From Siphonodentalium dalli (lineage: Eukaryota > Mollusca > Scaphopoda > Gadilida > Siphonodentaliidae): a DNA stretch of 64,000 bases. Positions 38,883-50,122 of the stretch are shown piece after piece (the first letter of the stretch is position 1; the number at the start of each line of letters is the position of its first letter). The DNA is taken from NCBI GenBank assembly GCA_032622095.1, contig CP136064.1, positions 1,554,001 through 1,618,000 of the forward strand. Reading direction: 5' to 3'. The notes beneath the pieces were generated by a model. The model searched no databases, had not been told where the DNA came from, and was given only the letters and a program-made list of their open reading frames with translations. The position numbers were made by a program, and so were the translations under genes.

Positions 38883-39111
38883 CCAACTTAAAGGGGTATC
38901 TGCTATAGACTGGTTCCATGGTGGAGTACTGTTGGATATTTTCAATTTGGCGCATGTTTTTCCATACCGCGCCATGTCAAATCTGGCCATATCCGAATCG
39001 GGTTGTCATTTACAATGACTGCAGAAAATATATATCTTCATGGTGGAATGCAAATGTATGTTTAAAGGAACAGTTGTATCTCAACTTAAAGGGACATAAG
39101 TAACACCGTCA
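38883..39111 (+). repeat. Extra monomer M171, unique to family 6 copy 1
   Basis: A class A monomer with CTGTTGG, TTTTTCC and the private CAGTTGTATC near 39,073, followed by CACCGTC. It lies between the +5 monomer and the class A monomer, which are adjacent in the copies at 42,124-42,358, 60,464-60,698 and 63,217-63,451. It is an insertion in copy 1 or a loss in the ancestor of the others. Confidence 0.8.
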
Positions 39112-40943
39112 CCAACTTTAAGGGGTATCTGCTATAGACTGGTTCCATGGTGGAGTACGGTTGGATATTTTCAATTTGGCGCATGTTTCTCCATACCGCG
39201 CCATGTCAAATCTGGCCATATCCGAATCGGGTTGTCATTTACAATGACTGCAGAAAATATATATCTTCATGGTGGAATGCAAATGTATGTTTAAAGGAAC
39301 AGATGTATCTCAACTTAAAGGGACATAAGTAACACAGTCACCAACTTAAAGGGGTGTCTGATATAGACTGGTTCCATGGTGGAGTACGGTTGGATATTTT
39401 CAATTTGGCGCATGTTTCTCCATACCGCGTCATGTCAAATCTGGCCCTATCCGAATCGGGTTGTCATTTACAATGACTGCAGAAAATATATATCTTCATG
39501 GTGGAATGCAAATGTATGTTTAAAGAAACAGATGTATCTCAACTTAAAGGGACATAAGTAACACAGTCACCAACTTTAAGGGGTATCTGCTATAGACTGG
39601 TTCCATGGTGGAGTACGGTTGGATATTTTCAATTTGGCGCTTGTTTCTCCATACCGCGCCATGTCAAATCTGGCCATATCCGAATCGGGTTGTCATTTAC
39701 AATGACTGCAGAAAATATATATCTTCATGTTGGAATGCAAATGTATGTTTAAAGGAACAGATGTATCTCAACTTAAAGGGACATAAGTAACACAGTCACC
39801 AACTTTAAGGGGTATCTGCTATAGACTGGTTCCATGGTGGAGTACGGTTGGATATTTTCAATTTGGCGCATGTTTCTCCATACCGCGCCATGTCAAATCT
39901 GGCCATATCCGAATCGGGTTGTCATTTACAATGACTGCAGAAAATATATATCTTCATGTTGGAATGCAAATGTATGTTTAAAGGAACAGATGTATCTCAA
40001 CTTAAAGGGACATAAGTAACACCGTCACCAACTTTAAGGGGTATCTGCTATAGACTGGTTACATGGTGGAGTACGGTTGGATATTTTCAATTTTGCGCAT
40101 GTTTCTCCATACCGCGCCATGTCAAATCTGGCCATATCCGAATCGGGTTGTCATTTACAATGACTACAGAAAATATATATCTTCATGTTGGAATGCAAAT
40201 GTATGTTTAAAGGAACAGATGTATCTCAACTTAAAGGGACATAAGTAACACCGTCACCAACTTTAAGGGGTATCTGCTATAGACTGGTTCCATGGTGGAG
40301 TACTGTTGGATATTTTCAATTTGGCGCATGTTTCTCCCTACCGCGTCATGTCAAATCTGGCCATATCCGAATCGGGTTGTCATTTACAATGACTACAGAA
40401 AATAAATATCTTCATGTTGGAATGCAAATGTATGTTTAAAGAAACAGATGTATCTCAACTTAAAGGGACATAAGTAACACAGTCACCAACTTTAAGGGGT
40501 ATCTGCTATAGACTGGTTCCATGGTGGAGTACTGTTGGATATTTTCAATTTGGCGCATGTTTCTCCCTACCGCGCCATGTCAAATCTGGCCATATCCGAA
40601 TCGGGTTGTCATTTACAATGACTACAGAAAATAAATATCTTCATGTTGGAAAGCAAATGTATGTTTAAAGGAACAGATGTATCTCAACTTAAAGGGACAT
40701 AAGTAACACAGTCACCAACTTAAAGGGGTATCTGCTATAAACTGGTTCCATGGTGGAGTACGGTTGGATATTTTCAATTTGTCGCATGTTTCTCCATACC
40801 GCGCCATGTCAAATCTGGCCATATCCGAATCGGGTTGTCATTTACAATGACTGCAGAAAATATATATCTTTATGGTGGAATGCATATGTATGTTTAAAGG
40901 AACAGATGTATCTCAACTTAAAGGGACATAAGTAACACAGTCA

Positions 40944-41172
40944 CCAACTTAAAGGGGTATCTGCTATAGACTGGTTCCATGGTGGAGTACGGTTGGATAT
41001 TTTCAATTTGGCGCATGTTTCTCCATACCGCGCCATGTCAAATCTGGCCCTATCCGAATCGGGTTGTCATTTACAATGACTGCAGAAAATATATATCTTC
41101 ATGGTGGAATGCAAATGTATGTTTAAAGGAACAGATGTATCTCAACTTAAAGGGACATAAGTAACACAGTCA
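40944..41172 (+). repeat. Extra monomer M180, present in family 6 copy 2 and at 62.5 kb
   Basis: A class A monomer with CCCTATCC, resembling M147 and M161 of family 5. It lies between the TTTGTCGC monomer and the ACAAGGACTGC monomer. Family 6 copy 1 lacks it (M165 is followed directly by M166). The copy at 62,495-62,723 (M274) has it in the same place. Confidence 0.82.
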
Positions 41173-42211
41173 CCAACTTTAAGGGGTATCTGCTATAGAC
41201 TGGTTCCATGGTGGAGTACGGTTGGATATTTTCAATTTGGCGCATGTTTCTCCATACCGCGCCATGTCAAATCTGGCCATATCCGAATCGGGTTGTCATT
41301 TACAAGGACTGCAGAAAATAAATATCTTCATGTTGGAATGCAAATGTATGTTTAAAGGAACAGATGTATCTCAACTTAAAGGGACATAAGTAACACAGTC
41401 ACCAACTTAAAGAGGTGTCTGATTTAGACTGGTTCCATGGTGGAGTACGGTTGGATATTTTCTACTTGGCGCATGTTTCTCCATACCGCGCCATGTCAAA
41501 TCTGGCCATATCCGAATCGGGTTGTCATTTACAATGACTACAGAAAATAAATATCTTCATGTTGGAATGCAAATGTATGTTTAGAGGAACAGATGTATCT
41601 CAACTTAAAGGGACATAAGTAACACAGTCACCAACTTTAAGGGGTATCTGCTATAGACTGGTTCCATGGTGGAGTACGGTTGGATATTTTCTATTTGGCG
41701 CATGTTTCTCCATACCGCGCCATGTCAAATCTGGCCATATCCGAATCGGGTTGTCATTTACAATGACTACAGAAATTAAATATCTTCATGTTGGAATGCA
41801 AATGTATGTTTAAAGGAACAGATGTATCTCAACTTAAAGGGACATAAGTAACACAGTCACCAACTTTAAGGGGTATCTGCTATAGACTGGTTCCATGGTG
41901 GAGTACTGTTGGATATTTTCAATTTGGCGCATGTTTCTCCATACCGCGCCATGTCAAATCTGGCCATATCCGAATCGGGTTGTCATTTACAATGACTACA
42001 GAAAATAAATATCTTCATGTTGGAATGCAAATGTATGTTTAAAGGAACAGATGTATCTCAACTTAAAGGGACATAAGTAACACAGTCACCAACTTTAAGG
42101 GGTATCTGCTATAGACTGGTTCCATGGTGGAGTACGGTTGGATATTTTCAATTTGGCGCATGTTTCTCCATACCGCGCCATGTCAAATCTGGCCATATCC
42201 GAATCGGGTTG

Positions 42212-42234
42212 TGTTGTCATTTACAATGACAACA
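42212..42234 (+). other. 5 bp insertion with extended hairpin, monomer M185
   Basis: Second copy of the hairpin variant, 3,440 bp after the first. The 3,440 bp step, in place of 3,211, reflects the extra monomer M180 between them. Confidence 0.92.
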
Positions 42235-43529
42235 GAAAATAAATATCTTCATGTTGGAATGCAAATGTATGTTTAAAGGAACAGATGTATCTCAACTTAA
42301 AGGGACATAAGCAACACAGTCACCAACTTAAAGGGGTATCTGCTATAGACTGGTTCCATGGTGGAGTACGGTTGGATATTTTCAATTTGGCGCATGTTTC
42401 TCCATACCGCGCCATGTCAAATCTGGCCATATCCGAATCGGGTTGTCATTTACAATGACTGCAGAAAATATATATCTTCATGGTGGAATGCAAATGTATG
42501 TTTAAAGGAACAGATGTATCTCAACTTAAAGGGACATAAGTAACACAGTCACCAACTTAAAGGGGTGTCTGATATAGACTGGTTCCATGGTGGAGTACGG
42601 TTGGATATTTTCAATTTGGCGCATGTTTCTCCATACCGCGTCATGTCAAATCTGGCCCTATCCGAATCGGGTTGTCATTTACAATGACTGCAGAAAATAT
42701 ATATCTTCATGGTGGAATGCAAATGTATGTTTAAAGAAACAGATGTATCTCAACTTAAAGGGACATAAGTAACACAGTCACCAACTTTAAGGGGTATCTG
42801 CTATAGACTGGTTCCATGGTGGAGTACGGTTGGATATTTTCAATTTGGCGCTTGTTTCTCCATACCGCGCCATGTCAAATCTGGCCATATCCGAATCGGG
42901 TTGTCATTTACAATGACTGCAGAAAATATATATCTTCATGTTGGAATGCAAATGTATGTTTAAAGGAACAGATGTATCTCAACTTAAAGGGACATAAGTA
43001 ACACAGTCACCAACTTTAAGGGGTATCTGCTATAGACTGGTTCCATGGTGGAGTACGGTTGGATATTTTCAATTTGGCGCATGTTTCTCCATACCGCGCC
43101 ATGTCAAATCTGGCCATATCCGAATCGGGTTGTCATTTACAATGACTGCAGAAAATATATATCTTCATGTTGGAATGCAAATGTATGTTTAAAGGAACAG
43201 ATGTATCTCAACTTAAAGGGACATAAGTAACACCGTCACCAACTTTAAGGGGTATCTGCTATAGACTGGTTACATGGTGGAGTACGGTTGGATATTTTCA
43301 ATTTTGCGCATGTTTCTCCATACCGCGCCATGTCAAATCTGGCCATATCCGAATCGGGTTGTCATTTACAATGACTACAGAAAATAAATATCTTCATGTT
43401 GGAATGCAAATGTATGTTTAAAGGAACAGATGTATCTCAACTTAAAGGAACATAAGTAACACAGTCACCAACTTAAAGAGGTGTCTGATTTAGACTGGTT
43501 CCATGGTGGAGTACGGTTGGATATTTTCT

Positions 43530-46500
43530 ATTTGGCGCATGTTTCTCCATACCGCGCCATGTCAAATCTGGCCATATCCGAATCGGGTTGTCATTTACAA
43601 TGACTACAGAAAATAAATATCTTCATGTTGGAAAGCAAATGTATGTTTAAAGGAACAGATGTATCTCAACTTAAAGGGACATAAGTAACACAGTCACCAA
43701 CTTAAAGGGGTATCTGCTATAGACTGGTTCCATGGTGGAGTATGGTTGGATATTTTCTATTTGGCGCATGTTTCTCCATACCGCGCCATGTCAAATCTGG
43801 CCATATCCGATTCGGGTTGTCATTTACAATGACTACAGAAAATAAATATCTTCATGTTGGAATGCAAATGTATGTTTAAAGAAACAGATGTATCTCAACT
43901 TAAAGGGACATAAGTAACACAGTCACCAACTTTAAGGGGTATCTGCTATAGACTGGTTCCATGGTGGAGTACTGTTGGATATTTTCAATTTGGCGCATGT
44001 TTCTCCCTACCGCGCCATGTCAAATCTGGCCATATCCGAATCGGGTTGTCATTTACAATGACTACAGAAAATAAATATCTTCATGTTGGAATGCAAATGT
44101 ATGTTTAAAGGAACAGATGTATCTCAACTTAAAGGGACATAAGTAACACAGTCACCAACTTTAAGGGGTATCTGCTATAGACTGGTTCCATGGTGGAGTA
44201 CGGTTGGATATTTTCAATTTGGCGCATGTTTTTCCATACCGCGCCATGTCAAATCTGGCCATATCCGAATCGGGTTGTCATTTACAATGACTACAGAAAA
44301 TAAATATCTTCATGTTGGAAAGCAAATGTATGTTTAAAGGAACAGATGTATCTCAACTTAAAGGGACATAAGTAACACAGTCACCAACTTAAAGGGGTAT
44401 CTGCTATAGACTGGTTCCATGGTGGAGTACGGTTGGATATTTTCAATTTGGCGCATGTTTCTCCATACCGCGCCATGTCAAATCTGGCCATATCCGAATC
44501 GGGTTGTCATTTACAATGACTGCAGAAAATATATATCTTCATGTTGGAATGCAAATGTATGTTTAAAAGAACAGATGTATCTCAACTTAAAGGGACATAA
44601 GTAACACAGTCACCAACTTAAAGGGGTATCTGCTATAGACTGGTTCCATGGTGGAGTACGGTTGGATATTTTCAATTTGGCGCATGTTTCTCCATACCGC
44701 GCCATGTCAAATCTGGCCATATCCGAATCGGGTTGTCATTTACAATGACTGCAGAAAATATATATCTTCATGTTGGAATGCAAATGTATGTTTAAAGGAA
44801 CAGATGTATCTCAACTTAAAGGGACATAAGTAACACAGTCACCAACTTAAAGAGGTGTCTGATTTAGAATGGTTCCATGGTGGAGTACGGTTGGATATTT
44901 TCTACTTGGCGCATGTTTCTCCATACCGCGCCATGTCAAATCTGGCCATATCCGAATCGGGTTGTCATTTACAAAGACTGCAGAAAATATATATCTTCAT
45001 GGTGGAATGCAAATGTATGTTTAAAGGAACAGATGTATCTCAACTTAAAGGGACATAAGTAACACAGTCACCAACTTTAAGGGGTATCTGCTATAGACTG
45101 GTTCCATGGTGGAGTACTGTTGGATATTTTCAATTTGGCGCATGTTTCTCCATACCGCGCCATGTCAAATCTGGCCATATCCGAATCGGGTTGTCATTTA
45201 CAATGACTGCAGAAAATATATATCTTCATGGTGGAATGCAAATGTATGTTTAAAGGAACAGATGTATCTCAACTTAAAGGGACATAAGTAACACCGTCAC
45301 CAACTTTAAGGGGTATCTGCTATAGACTGGTTCCATGGTGGAGTACTGTTGGATATTTTCAATTTGGCGCATGTTTCTCCCTACCGCGTCATGTCAAATC
45401 TGGCCATATCCGAATCGGGTTGTCATTTACAATGACTACAGAAAATAAATATCTTCATGTTGGAATGCAAATGTATGTTTAAAGAAACAGATGTATCTCA
45501 ACTTAAAGGGACATAAGTAACACAGTCACCAACTTTAAGGGGTATCTGCTATAGACTGGTTACATGGTGGAGTACGGTTGGATAATTTCAATTTTGCGCA
45601 TGTTTCTCCATACCGCGCCATGTCAAATCTGGCCATATCCGAATCGGGTTGTCATTTACAATGACTACAGAAAATAAATATCTTCATGTTGGAATGCAAA
45701 TGTATGTTTAAAGGAACAGATGTATCTCAACTTAAAGGAACATAAGTAACACAGTCACCAACTTAAAGAGGTGTCTGATTTAGACTGGTTCCATGGTGGA
45801 GTACGGTTGGATATTTTCTATTTGGCGCATGTTTCTCCATACCGCGCCATGTCAAATCTGGCCATATCCGAATCGGGTTGTCATTTACAATGACTACAGA
45901 AAATAAATATCTTCATGTTGGAATGCAAATGTATGTTTAAAGGAACAGATGTATCTCAACTTAAAGGGACATAAGTAACACAGTCACCAACTTTAAGGGG
46001 TATCTGCTGCTATAGACTGGTTCCATGGTGGAGTACGGTTGGATATTTTCTATTTGGCGCATGTTTCTCCATACCGCGCCATGTCAAATCTGGCCATATC
46101 CGAATCGGGTTGTCATTTACAATGACTACAGAAAATAAATATCTTCATGTTGGAATGCAAATGTATGTTTAAAGAAACAGATGTATCTCAACTTAAAGGG
46201 ACATAAGTAACACAGTCACCAACTTTAAGGGGTATCTGCTATAGACTGGTTCCATGGTGGAGCACTGTTGGATATTTTCAATTTGGCGCATGTTTCTCCC
46301 TACCGCGCCATGTCAAATCTGGCCATATCCGAATCGGGTTGTCATTTACAATGACTACAGAAAATAAATATCTTCATGTTGGAATGCAAATGTATGTTTA
46401 AAGGAACATATGTATCTCAACTTAAAGGGACATAAGTAACACAGTCACCAACTTTAAGGGGTATCTGCTATAGACTGGTTCCATGGTGGAGTACGGTTGG

Positions 46501-46738
46501 ATATTTTCAATTTGGCGCATGTTTCTCCATACCGCGCCATGTCAAATCTGGCCATATCCGAATCGGGTTGTCATTTACAATGACTGCAGAAAATATATAT
46601 CTTCATGTTGGAATGCAAATGTATGTTTAAAGGAACAGATGTATCTCAACTTAAAGGGACATAAGTAACACCGTCACCAACTTTAAGGGGTATCTGCTAT
46701 AGACTGGTTACATGGTGGAGTACGGTTGGATATTTTCA
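43530..46738 (+). repeat. 14-monomer HOR family 7, copy 1 (3,209 bp)
   Basis: M191-M204. Series: GGAAAGC class B, CCGATTCGGG, CCCTACC, TTTTTCC with GGAAAGC, two class A copies (the first with TTTAAAAGAAC), CTACTTGG, CTGTTGG class A, CGTCATG, GATAATTTC with TTTTGCGC, GAGGTGTCTG, CTGCTGC insertion with AAAGAAAC, GAGCACTG with AACATATG, and a class A copy. Adjacent copy 2 has the same order; identity runs for 3,285 bp at period 3,209. M197 here has ACAAAGACTG, which opens a second, 67-codon frame that I regard as chance. Confidence 0.92.
46006..46011 (+). other. 3 bp tandem insertion (GCT), before the anchor of M202
   Basis: TATCTGCTGCTATAG replaces TATCTGCTATAG. This is the first occurrence of the family 7/8 marker. 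The monomer with the insertion is class B with AAAGAAAC. Confidence 0.95.
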
Positions 46739-46905
46739 ATTTGGCGCATGTTTCTCCATACCGCGCCATGTCAAATCTGGCCATATCCGAATCGGGTTGT
46801 CATTTACAATGACTACAGAAAATAAATATCTTCATGTTGGAAAGCAAATGTATGTTTAAAGGAACAGATGTATCTCAACTTAAAGGGACATAAGTAACAC
46901 AGTCA
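46677..46905 (+). repeat. Chimeric monomer M205 at the family 7 tandem junction
   Basis: The 5' part (CACCGTC before it, TTACATGG, TTTTCAATTTGG) matches M219, the monomer that follows copy 2. The 3' part (CTACAG, GGAAAGC) matches M191, the first monomer of copy 1. The last left-type base is A46738 and the first right-type base is A46815. The crossover that made the 3,209 bp tandem duplication therefore lies in this 76 bp. Confidence 0.87.
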
Positions 46906-49900
46906 CCAACTTAAAGGGGTATCTGCTATAGACTGGTTCCATGGTGGAGTATGGTTGGATATTTTCTATTTGGCGCATGTTTCTCCATACCGCGCCATGT
47001 CAAATCTGGCCATATCCGATTCGGGTTGTCATTTACAATGACTACAGAAAATAAATATCTTCATGTTGGAATGCAAATGTATGTTTAAAGAAACAGATGT
47101 ATCTCAACTTAAAGGGACATAAGTAACACAGTCACCAACTTTAAGGGGTATCTGCTATAGACTGGTTCCATGGTGGAGTACTGTTGGATATTTTCAATTT
47201 GGCGCATGTTTCTCCCTACCGCGCCATGTCAAATCTGGCCATATCCGAATCGGGTTGTCATTTACAATGACTACAGAAAATAAATATCTTCATGTTGGAA
47301 TGCAAATGTATGTTTAAAGGAACAGATGTATCTCAACTTAAAGGGACATAAGTAACACAGTCACCAACTTTAAGGGGTATCTGCTATAGACTGGTTCCAT
47401 GGTGGAGTACGGTTGGATATTTTCAATTTGGCGCATGTTTTTCCATACCGCGCCATGTCAAATCTGGCCATATCCGAATCGGGTTGTCATTTACAATGAC
47501 TACAGAAAATAAATATCTTCATGTTGGAAAGCAAATGTATGTTTAAAGGAACAGATGTATCTCAACTTAAAGGGACATAAGTAACACAGTCACCAACTTA
47601 AAGGGGTATCTGCTATAGACTGGTTCCATGGTGGAGTACGGTTGGATATTTTCAATTTGGCGCATGTTTCTCCATACCGCGCCATGTCAAATCTGGCCAT
47701 ATCCGAATCGGGTTGTCATTTACAATGACTGCAGAAAATATATATCTTCATGTTGGAATGCAAATGTATGTTTAAAAGAACAGATGTATCTCAACTTAAA
47801 GGGACATAAGTAACACAGTCACCAACTTAAAGGGGTATCTGCTATAGACTGGTTCCATGGTGGAGTACGGTTGGATATTTTCAATTTGGCGCATGTTTCT
47901 CCATACCGCGCCATGTCAAATCTGGCCATATCCGAATCGGGTTGTCATTTACAATGACTGCAGAAAATATATATCTTCATGTTGGAATGCAAATGTATGT
48001 TTAAAGGAACAGATGTATCTCAACTTAAAGGGACATAAGTAACACAGTCACCAACTTAAAGAGGTGTCTGATTTAGAATGGTTCCATGGTGGAGTACGGT
48101 TGGATATTTTCTACTTGGCGCATGTTTCTCCATACCGCGCCATGTCAAATCTGGCCATATCCGAATCGGGTTGTCATTTACAATGACTGCAGAAAATATA
48201 TATCTTCATGGTGGAATGCAAATGTATGTTTAAAGGAACAGATGTATCTCAACTTAAAGGGACATAAGTAACACAGTCACCAACTTTAAGGGGTATCTGC
48301 TATAGACTGGTTTCATGGTGGAGTACTGTTGGATATTTTCAATTTGGCGCATGTTTCTCCATACCGCGCCATGTCAAATCTGGCCATATCCGAATCGGGT
48401 TGTCATTTACAATGACTGCAGAAAATATATATCTTCATGGTGGAATGCAAATGTATGTTTAAAGGAACAGATGTATCTCAACTTAAAGGGACATAAGTAA
48501 CACCGTCACCAACTTTAAGGGGTATCTGCTATAGACTGGTTCCATGGTGGAGTACTGTTGGATATTTTCAATTTGGCGCATGTTTCTCCCTACCGCGTCA
48601 TGTCAAATCTGGCCATATCCGAATCGGGTTGTCATTTACAATGACTACAGAAAATAAATATCTTCATGTTGGAATGCAAATGTATGTTTAAAGAAACAGA
48701 TGTATCTCAACTTAAAGGGACATAAGTAACACAGTCACCAACTTTAAGGGGTATCTGCTATAGACTGGTTACATGGTGGAGTACGGTTGGATAATTTCAA
48801 TTTTGCGCATGTTTCTCCATACCGCGCCATGTCAAATCTGGCCATATCCGAATCGGGTTGTCATTTACAATGACTACAGAAAATAAATATCTTCATGTTG
48901 GAATGCAAATGTATGTTTAAAGGAACAGATGTATCTCAACTTAAAGGAACATAAGTAACACAGTCACCAACTTAAAGAGGTGTCTGATTTAGACTGGTTC
49001 CATGGTGGAGTACGGTTGGATATTTTCTATTTGGCGCATGTTTCTCCATACCGCGCCATGTCAAATCTGGCCATATCCGAATCGGGTTGTCATTTACAAT
49101 GACTACAGAAAATAAATATCTTCATGTTGGAATGCAAATGTATGTTTAAAGGAACAGATGTATCTCAACTTAAAGGGACATAAGTAACACAGTCACCAAC
49201 TTTAAGGGGTATCTGCTGCTATAGACTGGTTCCATGGTGGAGTACGGTTGGATATTTTCTATTTGGCGCATGTTTCTCCATACCGCGCCATGTCAAATCT
49301 GGCCATATCCGAATCGGGTTGTCATTTACAATGACTACAGAAAATAAATATCTTCATGTTGGAATGCAAATGTATGTTTAAAGAAACAGATGTATCTCAA
49401 CTTAAAGGGACATAAGTAACACAGTCACCAACTTTAAGGGGTATCTGCTATAGACTGGTTCCATGGTGGAGCACTGTTGGATATTTTCAATTTGGCGCAT
49501 GTTTCTCCCTACCGCGCCATGTCAAATCTGGCCATATCCGAATCGGGTTGTCATTTACAATGACTACAGAAAATAAATATCTTCATGTTGGAATGCAAAT
49601 GTATGTTTAAAGGAACATATGTATCTCAACTTAAAGGGACATAAGTAACACAGTCACCAACTTTAAGGGGTATCTGCTATAGACTGGTTCCATGGTGGAG
49701 TACGGTTGGATATTTTCAATTTGGCGCATGTTTCTCCATACCGCGCCATGTCAAATCTGGCCATATCCGAATCGGGTTGTCATTTACAATGACTGCAGAA
49801 AATATATATCTTCATGTTGGAATGCAAATGTATGTTTAAAGGAACAGATGTATCTCAACTTAAAGGGACATAAGTAACACCGTCACCAACTTTAAGGGGT

Positions 49901-50023
49901 ATCTGCTATAGACTGGTTACATGGTGGAGTACGGTTGGATATTTTCAATTTGGCGCATGTTTCTCCATACCGCGCCATGTCAAATCTGGCCATATCCGAA
50001 TCGGGTTGTCATTTACAATGACT
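46739..50023 (+). repeat. 14-monomer HOR family 7, copy 2
   Basis: M205-M218. It starts inside chimeric monomer M205 and repeats copy 1 until A46815 against G50024. It is followed by M219 (TTACATGG with AAATGAATG), which is the source type of the 5' part of M205. A private change is GGTTTCATGG near 48,311 in M212. Confidence 0.92.
49215..49220 (+). other. 3 bp tandem insertion (GCT), before M216
   Basis: Copy 3,209 bp downstream of the first, in family 7 copy 2. Confidence 0.95.
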
Positions 50024-50122
50024 GCAGAAAATATATATCTTCATGGTGGAATGCAAATGAATGTTTAAAGGAACAGATGTATCTCAACTTAAAGGGACAT
50101 AAGTAACACCGTCACCAACTTG

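Larger units (their letters stand above)
36983..40193 (+). repeat. 14-monomer HOR family 6, copy 1 (3,211 bp)
   Basis: M163-M176, 14 monomers including one of 234 bp. Series: CGTCATG (M163), CCCTACC with GGAAAGC (M164), TTTGTCGC with TCTTTATGG (M165), CTGCAG/AAATAAAT recombinant (M166), CTACTTGG with TTTAGAGG (M167), AAATTAAAT (M168), CTGTTGG (M169), the +5 monomer (M170), an extra monomer with TTTTTCC and CAGTTGTATC (M171), class A (M172), CGTCATG with CCCTATCC (M173), GCGCTTG (M174), class A (M175), and TTACATGG with TTTTGCGC (M176). M171 has no equivalent in copy 2. Confidence 0.9.
40194..43330 (+). repeat. 14-monomer HOR family 6, copy 2
   Basis: M177-M190. Offset to copy 1 is 3,211 bp for M177-M179, 3,440 bp for M181-M185 and 3,211 bp again for M186-M189. 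One monomer was gained (M180) and one is missing (the M171 equivalent). Private markers are TATAAACTGG near 40,739, GCATATGTATG near 40,883 and ACAAGGACTGC near 41,306. All three also occur in the 60-64 kb copy, so that copy descends from this version. Confidence 0.9.
42331..50122 (+). repeat. 7,792 bp super-unit combining families 6 and 7, copy 1
   Basis: 42,331-46,814 matches 50,123-54,606 at offset 7,792 bp (34 x 229 + 6, the +6 coming from two 3 bp insertions). The super-unit holds the end of a family 6 unit (M186-M190), two 14-mers of family 7, and M219. Left edge: A42330 against G50122. Right edge: A46815 against G54607. Differences seen in the matched part are CACCGTC/CACCATC near 43,232/51,024, TATGGTTGG/TACGGTTGG near 43,741/51,533, ACAAAGACTG/ACAATGACTG near 44,974/52,766, and CCGCGCC/CCGAGCC near 45,616/53,408. 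Confidence 0.9.

Noticed and set aside
44855-45058. 67-codon open frame in a second frame
   Set aside because: Open only because ACAATGACTG changed to ACAAAGACTG in M197, removing a stop. The equivalents at 48,086 and 52,669 are closed.
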